Shown: positions 8,801-18,194, counted from the first letter of the stretch. The stretch is 53,616 nt of DNA from Candidatus Parvarchaeota archaeon (GCA_017608505.1 JAFCFT010000006.1:1-53616); one strand, 5' to 3'. Made by a program: numbers and translations. Notes: generated by a model from the letters alone, not told the origin.

Positions 8801-11273
8801 CTTTAAGAAAAATCTTGTAGTCGCTGTATATCCCAAGATCCTCGGCTTTTTGAAATAAAGCATAAGGTGAAGGCAATTCCACTTCGTCAGGAAGAGGATA
8901 AACAGGTTCGTCGCCGTCTAATAAAAGGTCTTGGCTTGTGCTCCATGTTATATAAGCCCCTGTATAAGCGAGAACTCCTCCTTTATAATTTGTGTCAAAA
9001 ATGTCATTAAAATTATAATAATTTTCATCTTCGTACGAATCTGGCTTGTAATTTAAAGGGTTGTCTCTTTTAAAATCAAAAAGGAAATCAACAATAAGCT
9101 TGCTGTTGTTTGCATTGCTGCCTTGCACGTTTGAAATCTTAAAAGAAGACACTTTAATCGCATTCGCAGGATTTGGACTGCCTTCTGCATCTATGTTATA
9201 AATAAACGTTTTTCCGCTTGGTCCTACGTGGCGCTCAAGATAATTGCTTAATTCAAGCTCGTCTGCCTTTAAGTCATTCACAAAAGGCTTGCAGTTGCTC
9301 ATATATTCGCTGTTTTCGCAATTTCTGCAAGAGCTGTTAAAGTACGAGCCTTCTTTGTCAATGCCTTTAAAAAATATGTCTGTGATATTGACCCTGTCCA
9401 TGTCAACCCACCATTTGATGTCAGGATATTTCTCGTTAAGCCATTCAGTAATTGTAGGGAAACGGCTTTTTAAAAGCTCAGTAAGCATTGGAATTATAGA
9501 ATCATAAACTGCATCTTTGCAAGTGGGGGGAGCGCCTGCAGACTCGTAAGTGTATGTAGTGCCGTCAATAGTGACTGGGTTTGGATTTGTAGCGTTGTCA
9601 AATGCAAGCGCGTAAGTGTTGAAAGACTTCTGAAGGTCGCTTTCAGCATGCACATCCATGTAATTTGAAAAAAATGTCTCAAAGCACTTAAGGCAAGGCT
9701 CGTATGTGAAATTAAGGCAAGGATTAGATTTGTAAGGAAGCGCGTGGCAAAGCCTGCAGTTTTCTTTTAAAGAGCTCCAGGCATCAGTGTCTTCAGTTAT
9801 GCTTGTGCCAGGAACGCCTGTATCGTTCCAAAGAGGCTTTGTCAAAGAATCATAAAGTTCTGTTGAGTCAAACTCTTTGTCTGATTCGTAATTCAAGTAC
9901 TTGTCATCGCTAAAGAACTGGCAGACCTCTCTGAATAAGTAGACGCACATAGGCTTAAAAATGAAATCTGCGCCAAAGATATTTGTAAAGTCGCTTGCGC
10001 TTTGCAAATCAAAACTGTTAAGATTGTACCTCCCATTGTAATATGTGTTAAGATAATTTTCGTAATTTGGATTTGGCGAGCCCTCTATGTTAAATTTTAC
10101 AGCAATTTCAAACCATGAGTGATTGTCAAGCATTGCGTTTACAAGACTTTCCAATTCAGAGTCTCTTACCAATTTGACAGCAGCGCCCCTAAATTTTGCG
10201 AAGTCGCTGTCAAAAGCATCAAAGACATATGTGGTTCCTGTGTATGTGATGTTTGCAAGTTCGCTTTTAAATTGGAGCGTGAATATTGGCGCTAATGTTG
10301 GATAAAAGTTTACATACATAGCGTTTTCGGCAAAGCCTTCGACAACATCTGGAGTGGAGAGGTTATCCTCAACAACTGCTTTGTAAGTAAGTTTTGGGAA
10401 CACAAGTTTTTTAACTTGATTTTCAAGGCCTAATGTTTTTGGCGTGTTAATAATAGCATTATACGCAAGGCCGTCTATTTTGTAAAAAAGCTCGTTAATA
10501 AAGCTCTCAAAGGTGTCTTTTACAAAAAGAGGGTCTGGAATGCATATTTGATTTTTCTCGTTTATGACGCGCTGAAGAACTATTTGAGGAGGGTTGTCGC
10601 TGTAGAAGGAAGAAATGTCAAATTTGGTCTTGAATTCAGGGTCCTCGCAAAATGAAAGAGTGTCGCTTATAGTATGCTTGCACAAGTCATTGCTTAAAAC
10701 AACTAGATGATTTCCTCCAACAAGAGAAAAAGGAGAAGTGTTTTCAGGAATGTCGTACGGGCTTCCATTTTCATAGTTGCTTTGTGGCTTGCCGTCAATT
10801 AAAAACCAGCCGATGTCATAATGTTTTGAGGACCCTTCTCTTATCTCAAGCACATAGTCGCCCTGGCGCACGTTTTCGAATTTGAAAGCAATCCAATTGT
10901 CTCCAGGGGCTTTGTTAAAGCGCGAACCGACATAATAATAGTATTCCTCAGTTTCTTTTGCAGTTTTCCAGTAAGGGACGTACTTGTCAAGTTTGTAATT
11001 GCTTAAGTTTATAGAAACTCCGCAAGGACTTGTGCCGTGTGGAAAAAGCCCTATGCTTCCAAGATGAATGCCTGCATAGTCAATGCCAACCTGCCTTTCC
11101 TGCTTTTGGATGGTTTTTATCGCATTTACAAGGTCTGAAACTTTCAGTATTTCCTGCGCTTTTGAAACTTGCTCTGTGTTGTCAACAAGTCTGTCGCTTA
11201 CAACGCCGACAAGACTTAGCAATACAAACACTATGCTTATGAACCATAAAATTGAATATTGGCCCCTCCTCAT
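5841..11273 (-). CDS. giant (1810 aa) membrane-anchored surface protein with FG-GAP/VCBS-type repeats
   Basis: N-term MRRGQYSILWFISIVFVLLSLVGVV (pilin-like hydrophobic start); >10 repeats of D(F/L)NNDGxxD(I/L)A type between about 6080 and 8110. Confidence 0.85.
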   Translation of the reverse strand: MRRGQYSILWFISIVFVLLSLVGVVSDRLVDNTEQVSKAQEILKVSDLVNAIKTIQKQERQVGIDYAGIHLGSIGLFPHGTSPCGVSINLSNYKLDKYVPYWKTAKETEEYYYYVGSRFNKAPGDNWIAFKFENVRQGDYVLEIREGSSKHYDIGWFLIDGKPQSNYENGSPYDIPENTSPFSLVGGNHLVVLSNDLCKHTISDTLSFCEDPEFKTKFDISSFYSDNPPQIVLQRVINEKNQICIPDPLFVKDTFESFINELFYKIDGLAYNAIINTPKTLGLENQVKKLVFPKLTYKAVVEDNLSTPDVVEGFAENAMYVNFYPTLAPIFTLQFKSELANITYTGTTYVFDAFDSDFAKFRGAAVKLVRDSELESLVNAMLDNHSWFEIAVKFNIEGSPNPNYENYLNTYYNGRYNLNSFDLQSASDFTNIFGADFIFKPMCVYLFREVCQFFSDDKYLNYESDKEFDSTELYDSLTKPLWNDTGVPGTSITEDTDAWSSLKENCRLCHALPYKSNPCLNFTYEPCLKCFETFFSNYMDVHAESDLQKSFNTYALAFDNATNPNPVTIDGTTYTYESAGAPPTCKDAVYDSIIPMLTELLKSRFPTITEWLNEKYPDIKWWVDMDRVNITDIFFKGIDKEGSYFNSSCRNCENSEYMSNCKPFVNDLKADELELSNYLERHVGPSGKTFIYNIDAEGSPNPANAIKVSSFKISNVQGSNANNSKLIVDFLFDFKRDNPLNYKPDSYEDENYYNFNDIFDTNYKGGVLAYTGAYITWSTSQDLLLDGDEPVYPLPDEVELPSPYALFQKAEDLGIYSDYKIFLKDRHMLYVCVRSEYDDDTDYSNNCQAVGVEFCADGDVSQACCEAMYGGTWLLPKRMTGYDFVSGFEVSNKDNIGFPDGRYASIKDINPDSHTERMGCDYRGARYQSYLKIDLSSYDKIDSIKIYGWSNKDFRSRKYCISAMLYYSGGCDYWWPEDSDPGTSKNWFDLKLSSNNKKPKALYIGVTCSDVYLNIDAIKINGEFLEKGINEPVCCGDDIEYKPDIRYLNATGNLDAKDYTNDGLPDLSIGNTIYASNGDRTFMEDGNAPQKTYDFNNDGHPDLFKSHSYGLEISLSNQDGSYVEADEYTLSSAKTDVVTADLNNDGYLDIATSGVEVLLNKGDGTFDNLQKYDAAGTKIVIYDFNNDGYLDIATQEDILFNNGDGTFASPIRYNTLTNKYYGITAGDFNNDGNGDIAVVDQTCRGSYRSHYERLLIFFGDGNGAFTNNKINLYTYPYCQSQPRAYDVVSGDFDSDGDLDLAVAHSSKLIILLNKGDGTFEKKIYGSRYSKDLIPYDVDNDGDLDLLSREGVGEYYESSDRRAPFLRVFSNDGNGAFTDTLDLYFPFTWWGADFVLTDFNNDGIMDIAVSSSKYDSEPAIYFLEGDGLGSFSFKLTRGIYDKKNSYLASGDLNNDGKDELIVVKDDLKIFTDAFLDKNPVYNVFRRLYDSVTEEGSSILNHGILDINNDGFLDAYVVIGRVYSLYRMIVFFNDGTGLLNEGKMINFDGKIHGWVFSDFNNDLLVDIVVSSNGKLHILINNGQNDFTKTSYDYGSWENLIAADFNNDGYMDFAGSNKNVVGTFINKGNAEFEKGASYETRIYDETNSYWYNDKISNLAVGNFDDDGLPDLVAISYHTRIFNTTLDISEPLGIGALNILYNRLGSFIYKPYYFDEKIHYVVVGDFDANNYDDIAFDTGSQTAVLFNDKFENPFDDSYPYDDDSFMIDKNLFCYDGKMHLCDPEKGTYVAGKIRTQYYARDYTVPKFDFYCTGE

Positions 11274-11297
11274 CCGTGATAATAAATTAAGCGCTAC

Positions 11298-11305
11298 TTA
11301 TATAA
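11298..11305. promoter_or_regulatory. palindromic TATA box TTATATAA in a 58-bp divergent intergenic region
   Basis: about 27-34 nt from the + ATG at 11332 and about 25-32 nt from the - ATG at 11273. Confidence 0.5.
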
Positions 11306-11331
11306 AAATTGAAGGATTTATTAAGAACATA

Positions 11332-12129
11332 ATGAATTTCCTTAAAAAATTAAGCAAAAAGACAATAATAATTGCATTCCAAAAATCAATTAATGCCTTG
11401 CTTAAGAATCCAAAAATCATAGCGCCTTTTGTTCTTGAGTTAGTCATCCCTGCGCTTTTTGCAGGAGCATTTATTATGCTTTTTTTGGGGCCAGAAGCAT
11501 TTAATTTTTATTATAATCCAAATGTGTATCTTGCAACAGACCCCAACTTGTTGCCAAAGATATTTTTTACAGCGCTTGCAGGAATGATTGCTTCGATATT
11601 TATAATATCATACATTGACGTTGCAGGAATATTGATGTGTAACAAAGCATTAAAAGGCAAAAAAATGAGCCTTGTAAAAGCATTTGAAAAAGCGCCAAGG
11701 CATTGGGTAAATCAAACGATAGTGATGTTCTCTCTTACGCTTATAGGCTTCTGCTTTTTGTTTGTCCTTCTTGCGCTTGTAACGCTTGGAGTCCCTTATC
11801 CATACTACTATGCATACAGCATCATTGGGGCATTGTCTTATTTTGTAATAATACTTTATCCAAGATTTTTTGCAGTGTTATATAGTAAAACAGGATTTGA
11901 TGCAATAAAAGACTCTTTAAAATTCGTGCTTGACAATCCAAAACTAGTCCTAAAAGCGCTTGCAATAATTATAATAGTATACGGAGCGTTTTCTTGGCTT
12001 TATGTCTTAAATCCAGGACTGCATCAGGTGTTTAGCGCGGTAGTATTGTTCCCTTGGTTTAACGTGTTTTTAATAGCTGCGTGCTTTGTCAAGAAGCACA
12101 TGACAGCAGTAGCCGTAAAAGATGCCTGA
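11332..12129 (+). CDS. polytopic membrane protein, unknown function
   Basis: start placed at MNFLKKLSKKTI (in frame with the ORF from 11083); several TM segments. Confidence 0.7.
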   Translation: MNFLKKLSKKTIIIAFQKSINALLKNPKIIAPFVLELVIPALFAGAFIMLFLGPEAFNFYYNPNVYLATDPNLLPKIFFTALAGMIASIFIISYIDVAGILMCNKALKGKKMSLVKAFEKAPRHWVNQTIVMFSLTLIGFCFLFVLLALVTLGVPYPYYYAYSIIGALSYFVIILYPRFFAVLYSKTGFDAIKDSLKFVLDNPKLVLKALAIIIIVYGAFSWLYVLNPGLHQVFSAVVLFPWFNVFLIAACFVKKHMTAVAVKDA

Positions 12130-12366
12130 GAGAGGCGTAAAACTAAAAAACGCAAATGCAAGAAAAGAGGCTGCAAGCGCAAAATAAGAATGGAAAATCC
12201 CCCTGTGATATTTGTTTTTTGGCTTCTCTATAATGTCAGGAAGCCTTGCGCTTGCAAGGCACAGCACTGCAAAAGTAAGAATATAAGTCAACTGATTGTA
12301 AAGAACTGCTCCAGAAAAAAGCCCAATAAGCAAATTAAATATCCTGTGCGCAGTTTTTCTTGGCAT
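12070..12366 (-). CDS. small YdjM/DUF457-like membrane-bound metal-dependent hydrolase family protein
   Basis: KYHRGIFHSYFAL and GYCCHVLLDK motifs plus TM segments. Confidence 0.65.
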   Translation of the reverse strand: MPRKTAHRIFNLLIGLFSGAVLYNQLTYILTFAVLCLASARLPDIIEKPKNKYHRGIFHSYFALAASFLAFAFFSFTPLSGIFYGYCCHVLLDKARSY

Positions 12367-12404
12367 AATTAATTTATTAAGTGAGGGTGTTATTTAAAAT
12401 TTCA

Positions 12405-12749
12405 ATGCTAAAACAAGTAATAGTTGTTAGAGAAGACTTGAAAATGAGTCCTGGGAAGATGGCTGCCCAAGTTGCGCATGCAAGCCTTGGAGCGTACAGA
12501 AATGCGAAAAAAAGTAACATAATCATGTGGCGGCTAAGCGGAGAAAAAAAGGTTGTTGTCATGTGCAAAGACCTAGAAGAACTAAAAGAGATAATGAAAA
12601 AAGCAAAAGCGCAAAGAATAAACACATACTTGGTGCAAGACGCGGGCTTAACAGAGCTTCCTAAAGGAACTATCACTTGCCTGGGACTAGGCCCTGTAAA
12701 AGAAGAAATAATAAACAAGGTCACAGGGCATTTGAAGTTGCTTAAGTAG
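12405..12749 (+). CDS. pth2: peptidyl-tRNA hydrolase, archaeal/eukaryotic type 2
   Basis: MLKQVIVVREDLKMSPGKMAAQVAHASLGAY...DAGLTELPKGTITCLGLGP. Confidence 0.95.
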   Translation: MLKQVIVVREDLKMSPGKMAAQVAHASLGAYRNAKKSNIIMWRLSGEKKVVVMCKDLEELKEIMKKAKAQRINTYLVQDAGLTELPKGTITCLGLGPVKEEIINKVTGHLKLLK

Positions 12750-13290
12750 AGATATCTTCTATTAAGCCTTTTATGCTGTACAAAATCCCTATTCTTGTTT
12801 TTTCTAATTTGTTTAAAAGTTCGAGCACGTCTGCTTTAAAGCCCCTGCGTTTCACTGGTTCGTATTTTAAGCCGACTAAGCGCGCATAGGTCTCAAGGTC
12901 GTAATCAGACAAAAGTTCTAAGGGCCCGTGTTTGACTTTTAACAATTCTTTTTTGTTTTTTAAAAAGCCTGTCAAAATGCGTATCGCAATGTCAGTCAAG
13001 TTCTCTTGATTAAGGGTGCGAAGGCCCTTAACGCGTTTTTTTGCTGAGTAAACAGTTAAGCCTTTGTGTTTTTTTGCAAGCAGGCACATCAGATAAAATA
13101 AAACATAATCATTTGAATTTTTTATAACAACAAGAATGCGTTCTTTTTTTCCTATTAATTTGTTAATTGTTATTGCTTTGCTGAATCGCTTGAAAATTAT
13201 TTTTTTAAAGCATTCTGGGCAGGCATACTTTCCTAAAGACTTTATTAAAATTTCTCCCTTGCGTCTTTTGCATTTTACGCATAGCATCAT
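12742..13290 (-). CDS. CTU2/Ncs2-like protein (tRNA 2-thiolation family) with degenerate PP-loop
   Basis: CVKCKRRKGEILIKSLGKYACPECFKKIIFKRFSKAI zinc site as in CTU1/CTU2; expected SGGKDS replaced by IKNSND; LTDIAIRILTGFL...GPLELLSDYDLETYARLVGL. Confidence 0.6.
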   Translation of the reverse strand: MMLCVKCKRRKGEILIKSLGKYACPECFKKIIFKRFSKAITINKLIGKKERILVVIKNSNDYVLFYLMCLLAKKHKGLTVYSAKKRVKGLRTLNQENLTDIAIRILTGFLKNKKELLKVKHGPLELLSDYDLETYARLVGLKYEPVKRRGFKADVLELLNKLEKTRIGILYSIKGLIEDIST

Positions 13291-14639
13291 GAACCAAGAA
13301 TGTTAAGCAGGTCGCCTGCGCCTCCTAGCTGATTTAGTTGGCTTGTAAACTGCTCCATGATAAGGTTTGAAAATACAAAGCAATAATTGCTGACTTCAGA
13401 AAGAGACTTGCATTCGCAAAGTTCGCCTGAGTCTATATTTGCAGAGCAGACATGAAGAAGCTCTTTAAAACTTTGTCCATTATAAGAAACTGCGCAAAAG
13501 TCAAAGCTCCCTTGTATAATTGACATTGGGTTGCTTGTTACATAATTTTGGAGGGCTGTGTTAAATTCGTCTCCTGTAAGAGTTGTTGAAATCAAAAGCA
13601 AAAAGTTACGTCCATTGTAAGTGATTTTAAGGCCAGGCATGATAGTCTCCCCAGGATACAAAGATGAAACAGAAGGCAGAATGTTTGAAGGAGCATCTAC
13701 GCCCTGCTCTATATTAGAATATGCTTTCTGGCTTATGACATACAATGCGTCCGTAACAGTAAGACACGATGTATTGTTTATTGTGTATCCCGAAAAGCCC
13801 GCGCCCGTGCCGCCTCCAGAAACAGTAAGGGATGCAAATGCAAGCTTTTCAGATATTTTTTGAATAGAAGTGTCATTTACAAGCATAAGCATGACAATAG
13901 CAAAAGTTACAGCAATTATAGCTCCAGAGAGCGCCTTTTCATTTTCTGCGAGTTTCTTAAAGCCTGCTTTTATTTTTTGAGAAAAAGTCAGATTTATCTG
14001 CATGAATGCCACGTTTTCGCCCGTATAAGTGTCAAAGCTAACAAGAAATTCATTTGACTTTTTATCTTTTATAGTGTAATTTACAATATCGCCTTCTTTT
14101 TTTCTTTTAACAAGCTTGTATTCCTTGATTTCTTTTGACTCTAAAAATTCTCTTAAAGTCTTTTCAAGCTCTTTGCTGCTTAAAGCTTCTGGCATGATTT
14201 TTTTGCGCTCAAGAATTTTCTTTAATCTTTTAAATTCGTCTGACAATCTTTCAAAAGCCTTTTTTAATTCAAGGAAATCTTTTGGAGTGACAACTCCAAG
14301 TCTGGCGTGGTCGCTTGACAAAAGCCACAAAATAAGATACAAAACAATTGCTGTTATAAATGCTTGCAAAAGCCCTTCAAGAAATGGCAACTGCGCTGGA
14401 ATCACTTGGCTTAACAATACTCCTCCAATCAAGCAAAGAACGCCAAAAAAAACCGAGCCAATTACATTTATGCCCCAGTTCTTGTAGCGCTTCCATCCAT
14501 GCATGACTAAGCTGCCAAGAAACAAGCATATTGCAAAATAAACAGCTTTGTCAACTAAAGACATGATTGTTGGAAGACTGCTTATCAAGCCAGAAGCGCC
14601 TTGCAATAAGCTGCCAATTTGGCCCACTGAAGTGCTCAT
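13287..14639 (-). CDS. multi-pass membrane protein, unknown function
   Basis: several hydrophobic segments, coiled coil near the middle; 4-bp ATGA-type overlap with the CTU2-like gene. Confidence 0.65.
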   Translation of the reverse strand: MSTSVGQIGSLLQGASGLISSLPTIMSLVDKAVYFAICLFLGSLVMHGWKRYKNWGINVIGSVFFGVLCLIGGVLLSQVIPAQLPFLEGLLQAFITAIVLYLILWLLSSDHARLGVVTPKDFLELKKAFERLSDEFKRLKKILERKKIMPEALSSKELEKTLREFLESKEIKEYKLVKRKKEGDIVNYTIKDKKSNEFLVSFDTYTGENVAFMQINLTFSQKIKAGFKKLAENEKALSGAIIAVTFAIVMLMLVNDTSIQKISEKLAFASLTVSGGGTGAGFSGYTINNTSCLTVTDALYVISQKAYSNIEQGVDAPSNILPSVSSLYPGETIMPGLKITYNGRNFLLLISTTLTGDEFNTALQNYVTSNPMSIIQGSFDFCAVSYNGQSFKELLHVCSANIDSGELCECKSLSEVSNYCFVFSNLIMEQFTSQLNQLGGAGDLLNILGS

Positions 14640-14665
14640 TAAAAAGAATGATTTTTACTGCTTAT

Positions 14666-15190
14666 TTAAAGCTTTTGAATCTTAATCCATTTTGGATTTA
14701 TGTAATGCAAGCCAAGACGCCCAGCAAGTTTTTCATAATCTGGGCGCGCAAAACATTCTTTGCAAATCCAAGAATTGTGAGGTATTAAGATCCCTTCTCT
14801 GTCATCATAATTTACTTTAAGAACGTATTGGAAAAATGATTCTGGCTTAATTTTTATAATGTTTTGCAAGATGTTTAAAACATACGCATTCTCTTTTTTA
14901 TTGCATATAATGCACTCGATTGCTCCATTGCGCGTTAGTTTCAGTTTGTACCCAAGAGATTTTAATTCTTCAATAACTTTAACTGCAACATCTTCTGCAA
15001 TATAATCCTTGTTTGAAATTTCAACAAGATGCTTTAAAGACGCTGCTTCTTTTGGATAGTCTTTTTCTTTGTGCCCTATAAACCAGTAAATGCGCTCCCA
15101 CAAAACACCGCAAGAAGAGTCTAAAAAATTTTTTACAACTTCTTTTTTGTTTTTGCAGTTGCGTTCAAGATATTCAAAAAGGGATTCCAT
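14666..15190 (-). CDS. hypothetical protein with two CxxC motifs
   Basis: CIICNKK and CKECF suggest metal binding; no family recognised. Confidence 0.6.
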   Translation of the reverse strand: MESLFEYLERNCKNKKEVVKNFLDSSCGVLWERIYWFIGHKEKDYPKEAASLKHLVEISNKDYIAEDVAVKVIEELKSLGYKLKLTRNGAIECIICNKKENAYVLNILQNIIKIKPESFFQYVLKVNYDDREGILIPHNSWICKECFARPDYEKLAGRLGLHYINPKWIKIQKL

Positions 15191-15225
15191 TAAACATTAA
15201 TTACATAAAGTTGTATTTAAAATTA

Positions 15226-16233
15226 ATGATGATAATTGACGGCTCTTACGGAGAAGGAGGGGGCCAAATCGTTCGTACAGCAGTCGCGCTTTCTGTCGCA
15301 TTTAACAAGCCAGTAAAAATAATAAATATTAGGGCAAACAGAAAAAAGCCAGGACTAAAGCATCAGCACTTGCACGCCATAAAGGCGCTTGCAGAATTAA
15401 CAGGCGCTGAAGTAAGTGGCTTAGAACTTGGAAGCACAGAACTTGCATTCAAGCCAAAAGCTCTTGTTAAAAATTCAGCAAGCATTAAAATCCCGACAGC
15501 AGGAAGCATAGGATTATGCCTTCAGTGCATAGTGCCTGCCTTAATGCATATTAAAGAAGAAGTCACGATTAAATTTGAAGGCGGAGCAACATGCGGGCTT
15601 AACGCTCCTCCCCTTGATTACATTGTCAATGTCTGGTTTCCAAACATGAAATTATGGGGCTTTACTGCTCCAGAAATAAGCATTGAAAGAGAAGGATATT
15701 ATCCAAAAGGGGGCGCAAAGGCAAGCGTAAAAATTAAGCCGTCTAATTTGCATCCGCACACAGCGCTTGAAAGAGGAGACGTGCTTCGAATAAGGGGAAT
15801 AAGCCACGCATCAAGCATGCTTAAAAAAAGAGATGTTGCTGAAAGGCAGGCGCGCGAAGCATTAAGACTTTTAGGCGCTGAGTACGACGTAAAAATCAAA
15901 CGCGCGTACTCAGACTCTTTGTGCCCTGGCTCAAGCATCACTTTGTGGGCTGAATGCGAAAACACAATTATTGGAGCTGACTCGCTTGGGCAAATAGGAG
16001 TAACATCAGAGCAAGTCGCGCGCAAAGCTGTTGAAAAATTAAAAAAGGAAATAAACTCAAACGCCGCATTTGACAGGCACATGACAGACATGCTTATCCC
16101 TTTAATGGCGCTTGCAGGAGATTCAAGCATTACAACAAACGAAATTACAAGCCACACAAAAACAAACATTTGGCTTTGCGAAAAATTCATTGGGAAAAAA
16201 TTTAAAGTAAAAGGCAATAAAATAGAAATATGA
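15226..16233 (+). CDS. rtcA: RNA 3'-terminal phosphate cyclase
   Basis: MMIIDGSYGEGGGQIVRTAVALS...KKPGLKHQHLHAIKALAELTGAEVSG...HMTDMLIPLMAL. Confidence 0.95.
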   Translation: MMIIDGSYGEGGGQIVRTAVALSVAFNKPVKIINIRANRKKPGLKHQHLHAIKALAELTGAEVSGLELGSTELAFKPKALVKNSASIKIPTAGSIGLCLQCIVPALMHIKEEVTIKFEGGATCGLNAPPLDYIVNVWFPNMKLWGFTAPEISIEREGYYPKGGAKASVKIKPSNLHPHTALERGDVLRIRGISHASSMLKKRDVAERQAREALRLLGAEYDVKIKRAYSDSLCPGSSITLWAECENTIIGADSLGQIGVTSEQVARKAVEKLKKEINSNAAFDRHMTDMLIPLMALAGDSSITTNEITSHTKTNIWLCEKFIGKKFKVKGNKIEI

Positions 16234-16601
16234 AGATTGATGTTGGCGATATTAAAGAGAAATTAGACGAAATAGATAAAGCATATAATAAAATAGTTAG
16301 TTTTGTAGCAGAACAAAATTCAAAAATAAATGAAGAATATGATAAGCGTATAATTATAAAAAACAGATTGTCAATACCTTTAAAATATGTAGAAAATAAT
16401 ATTGAAAAAGTGCAAAATGAAATTAGACGTAATGTTCTTATTGGTAAGCTTGTTCCAGAGCCAGAATTGAAAAAGATAGAACATAAGCTGACAAAAAAAG
16501 AAATTGTAGATAGAGCAGTAAGAATAGAAAGAATATTAAAAGAATTAAAAGAAGCTAAAAAGAAAAAGAAAAGATTCAAAATATTTAGGTGGAAAAGATA
16601 A
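16230..16601 (+). CDS. orphan coiled-coil protein with basic C-terminal tail
   Basis: ATGA overlap with rtcA; Lys/Glu-rich heptads, tail KKKKKRFKIFRWKR. Confidence 0.6.
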   Translation: MKIDVGDIKEKLDEIDKAYNKIVSFVAEQNSKINEEYDKRIIIKNRLSIPLKYVENNIEKVQNEIRRNVLIGKLVPEPELKKIEHKLTKKEIVDRAVRIERILKELKEAKKKKKRFKIFRWKR

Positions 16602-17518
16602 TGGCAATAAGACAAGAGATAATAAAGGACGTATTTAGGAATGCTATTATAAGTAATCTTTACACATGGGCGCAAACAAAAGGCGCTAAGACAAGAGTAG
16701 AAAATATTGAAGATTTTAGAAAAATACTCGATAGAATCCTTCTTTTAGCAGAATCTTTCTACGAATACAATAAAGAATTAGATAACTTAACAAAAAATAT
16801 TAACAATGAAATAAATAATGCGGTTGAACTCTATAATAAACTAATAGAGTTCTATAATAGGGTCAGTGTAACAAAAAACGGATTAGAAAATTCAATAATA
16901 GGAAAATGTATAATTCACAGAGCCATTCTTGAAGAATTGCATAGAAGGAAAGTAATTTTTAAACGAAAAATGCCAAAACTTGAAAAGGCATGGAAGCCAC
17001 TAAAAAGCCTGTGGGATAAGTATGGACACGCAGCAAGTTTGTATGCTAGATCGATATTGTTTATCCCAAGTAATACTTATGCTGAATTAAAAAGAATAAA
17101 TAAAATGAGAAGAGACTTTTATAAAAGATACAAAGAACTCATTAAAAAATATCCTAATCCATTAAATAATAATTTAATTATAGAATTAGCTGAAGAAGAT
17201 GTTTTTGAAGTCCCAGTAAATATGCGCATGCCTAGTAAAGAAAAATATGAATATCAAATAGGGTTAGAGCATTTTAATGAAACAAATTTAAAGGGCGCGC
17301 TTAATTTTTATGTGAATGACTTAATTAATTATTTAATAAAAATAAAAGAAAGGGTTCAAAAAATAGCAGGCAAGATTATGGCGTATAAAGAAATTATAGA
17401 TATGTGTGACGATGCGTACGAGAAAATAAAAGAAATGAATAGTCAATTGGTTAATGTACACAAAGCTGAAAAATGCCATAAAGAACTCTTAAAAGAATAT
17501 CAAAACATATATAAATAG
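16601..17518 (+). CDS. orphan alpha-helical/coiled-coil protein
   Basis: TAATG overlap with the preceding ORF; long charged helical sequence; no family recognised. Confidence 0.6.
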   Translation: MAIRQEIIKDVFRNAIISNLYTWAQTKGAKTRVENIEDFRKILDRILLLAESFYEYNKELDNLTKNINNEINNAVELYNKLIEFYNRVSVTKNGLENSIIGKCIIHRAILEELHRRKVIFKRKMPKLEKAWKPLKSLWDKYGHAASLYARSILFIPSNTYAELKRINKMRRDFYKRYKELIKKYPNPLNNNLIIELAEEDVFEVPVNMRMPSKEKYEYQIGLEHFNETNLKGALNFYVNDLINYLIKIKERVQKIAGKIMAYKEIIDMCDDAYEKIKEMNSQLVNVHKAEKCHKELLKEYQNIYK

Positions 17519-17538
17519 ACTTTATACGTTCTTTTAGC

Positions 17539-18123
17539 ATGGTGCAACTGCCTTTTTACATGGAAGGAAAAATAAAAGAACTGCTCAAAGACATAGTAGA
17601 AACAACTATAAATGAAGACGAAAATTATACTGGATTTATAAAAGAGATAGGTAATTTATCAATAGCATTATTAGTAAAAATGATGAGAGGCAATGCTGTG
17701 GATAAAAAAATGTTTGAGTCTGCAAAAGAACCAATAGAAAAGCTTGTAGCCCAGGCACTATATCCAGGTTTACTGTATATATATTATCCCCCAATACACG
17801 AACTTGAAATTTACGGACTTGGAATAAAATCAACAACAGGAGAATTAAAGCAAATAGATATATACACAGACACAAAAGAATTAATTATTGAACAATATGA
17901 AGGAGATAGAATGCCTTTTGATTTTAATGAAAATGAAATAATAGGGTACTCAGAGGGTGTTCTAATGGGTTATATATCACATTATGAAACGCCTTTTAAA
18001 CCAGTAAGCAGTGAAGAAGAAAATTTAATTAAAAAATTATATGATGACTATTTAAAGGAAGATCTTAAAAAAGATTTTAAACAACTAACAATTAGTATTA
18101 AAATGTGGAAACCATATTCTTAG
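17539..18123 (+). CDS. orphan hypothetical protein
   Basis: ORF track, same strand, about 20 nt after the preceding gene. Confidence 0.55.
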   Translation: MVQLPFYMEGKIKELLKDIVETTINEDENYTGFIKEIGNLSIALLVKMMRGNAVDKKMFESAKEPIEKLVAQALYPGLLYIYYPPIHELEIYGLGIKSTTGELKQIDIYTDTKELIIEQYEGDRMPFDFNENEIIGYSEGVLMGYISHYETPFKPVSSEEENLIKKLYDDYLKEDLKKDFKQLTISIKMWKPYS

Positions 18124-18194
18124 AAAATAGAGGAGAAATACTTAAAGAAAATTGACAAAAATTTCAAGCTTATAAAAAGAACTGCAAAGAAGTT

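Noticed and set aside
8548-8806. Plus-strand ORFs (66 and 68 aa) inside the FG-GAP gene
   Set aside because: Antisense to a long continuous 1810-aa ORF; no ribosome-binding or domain support
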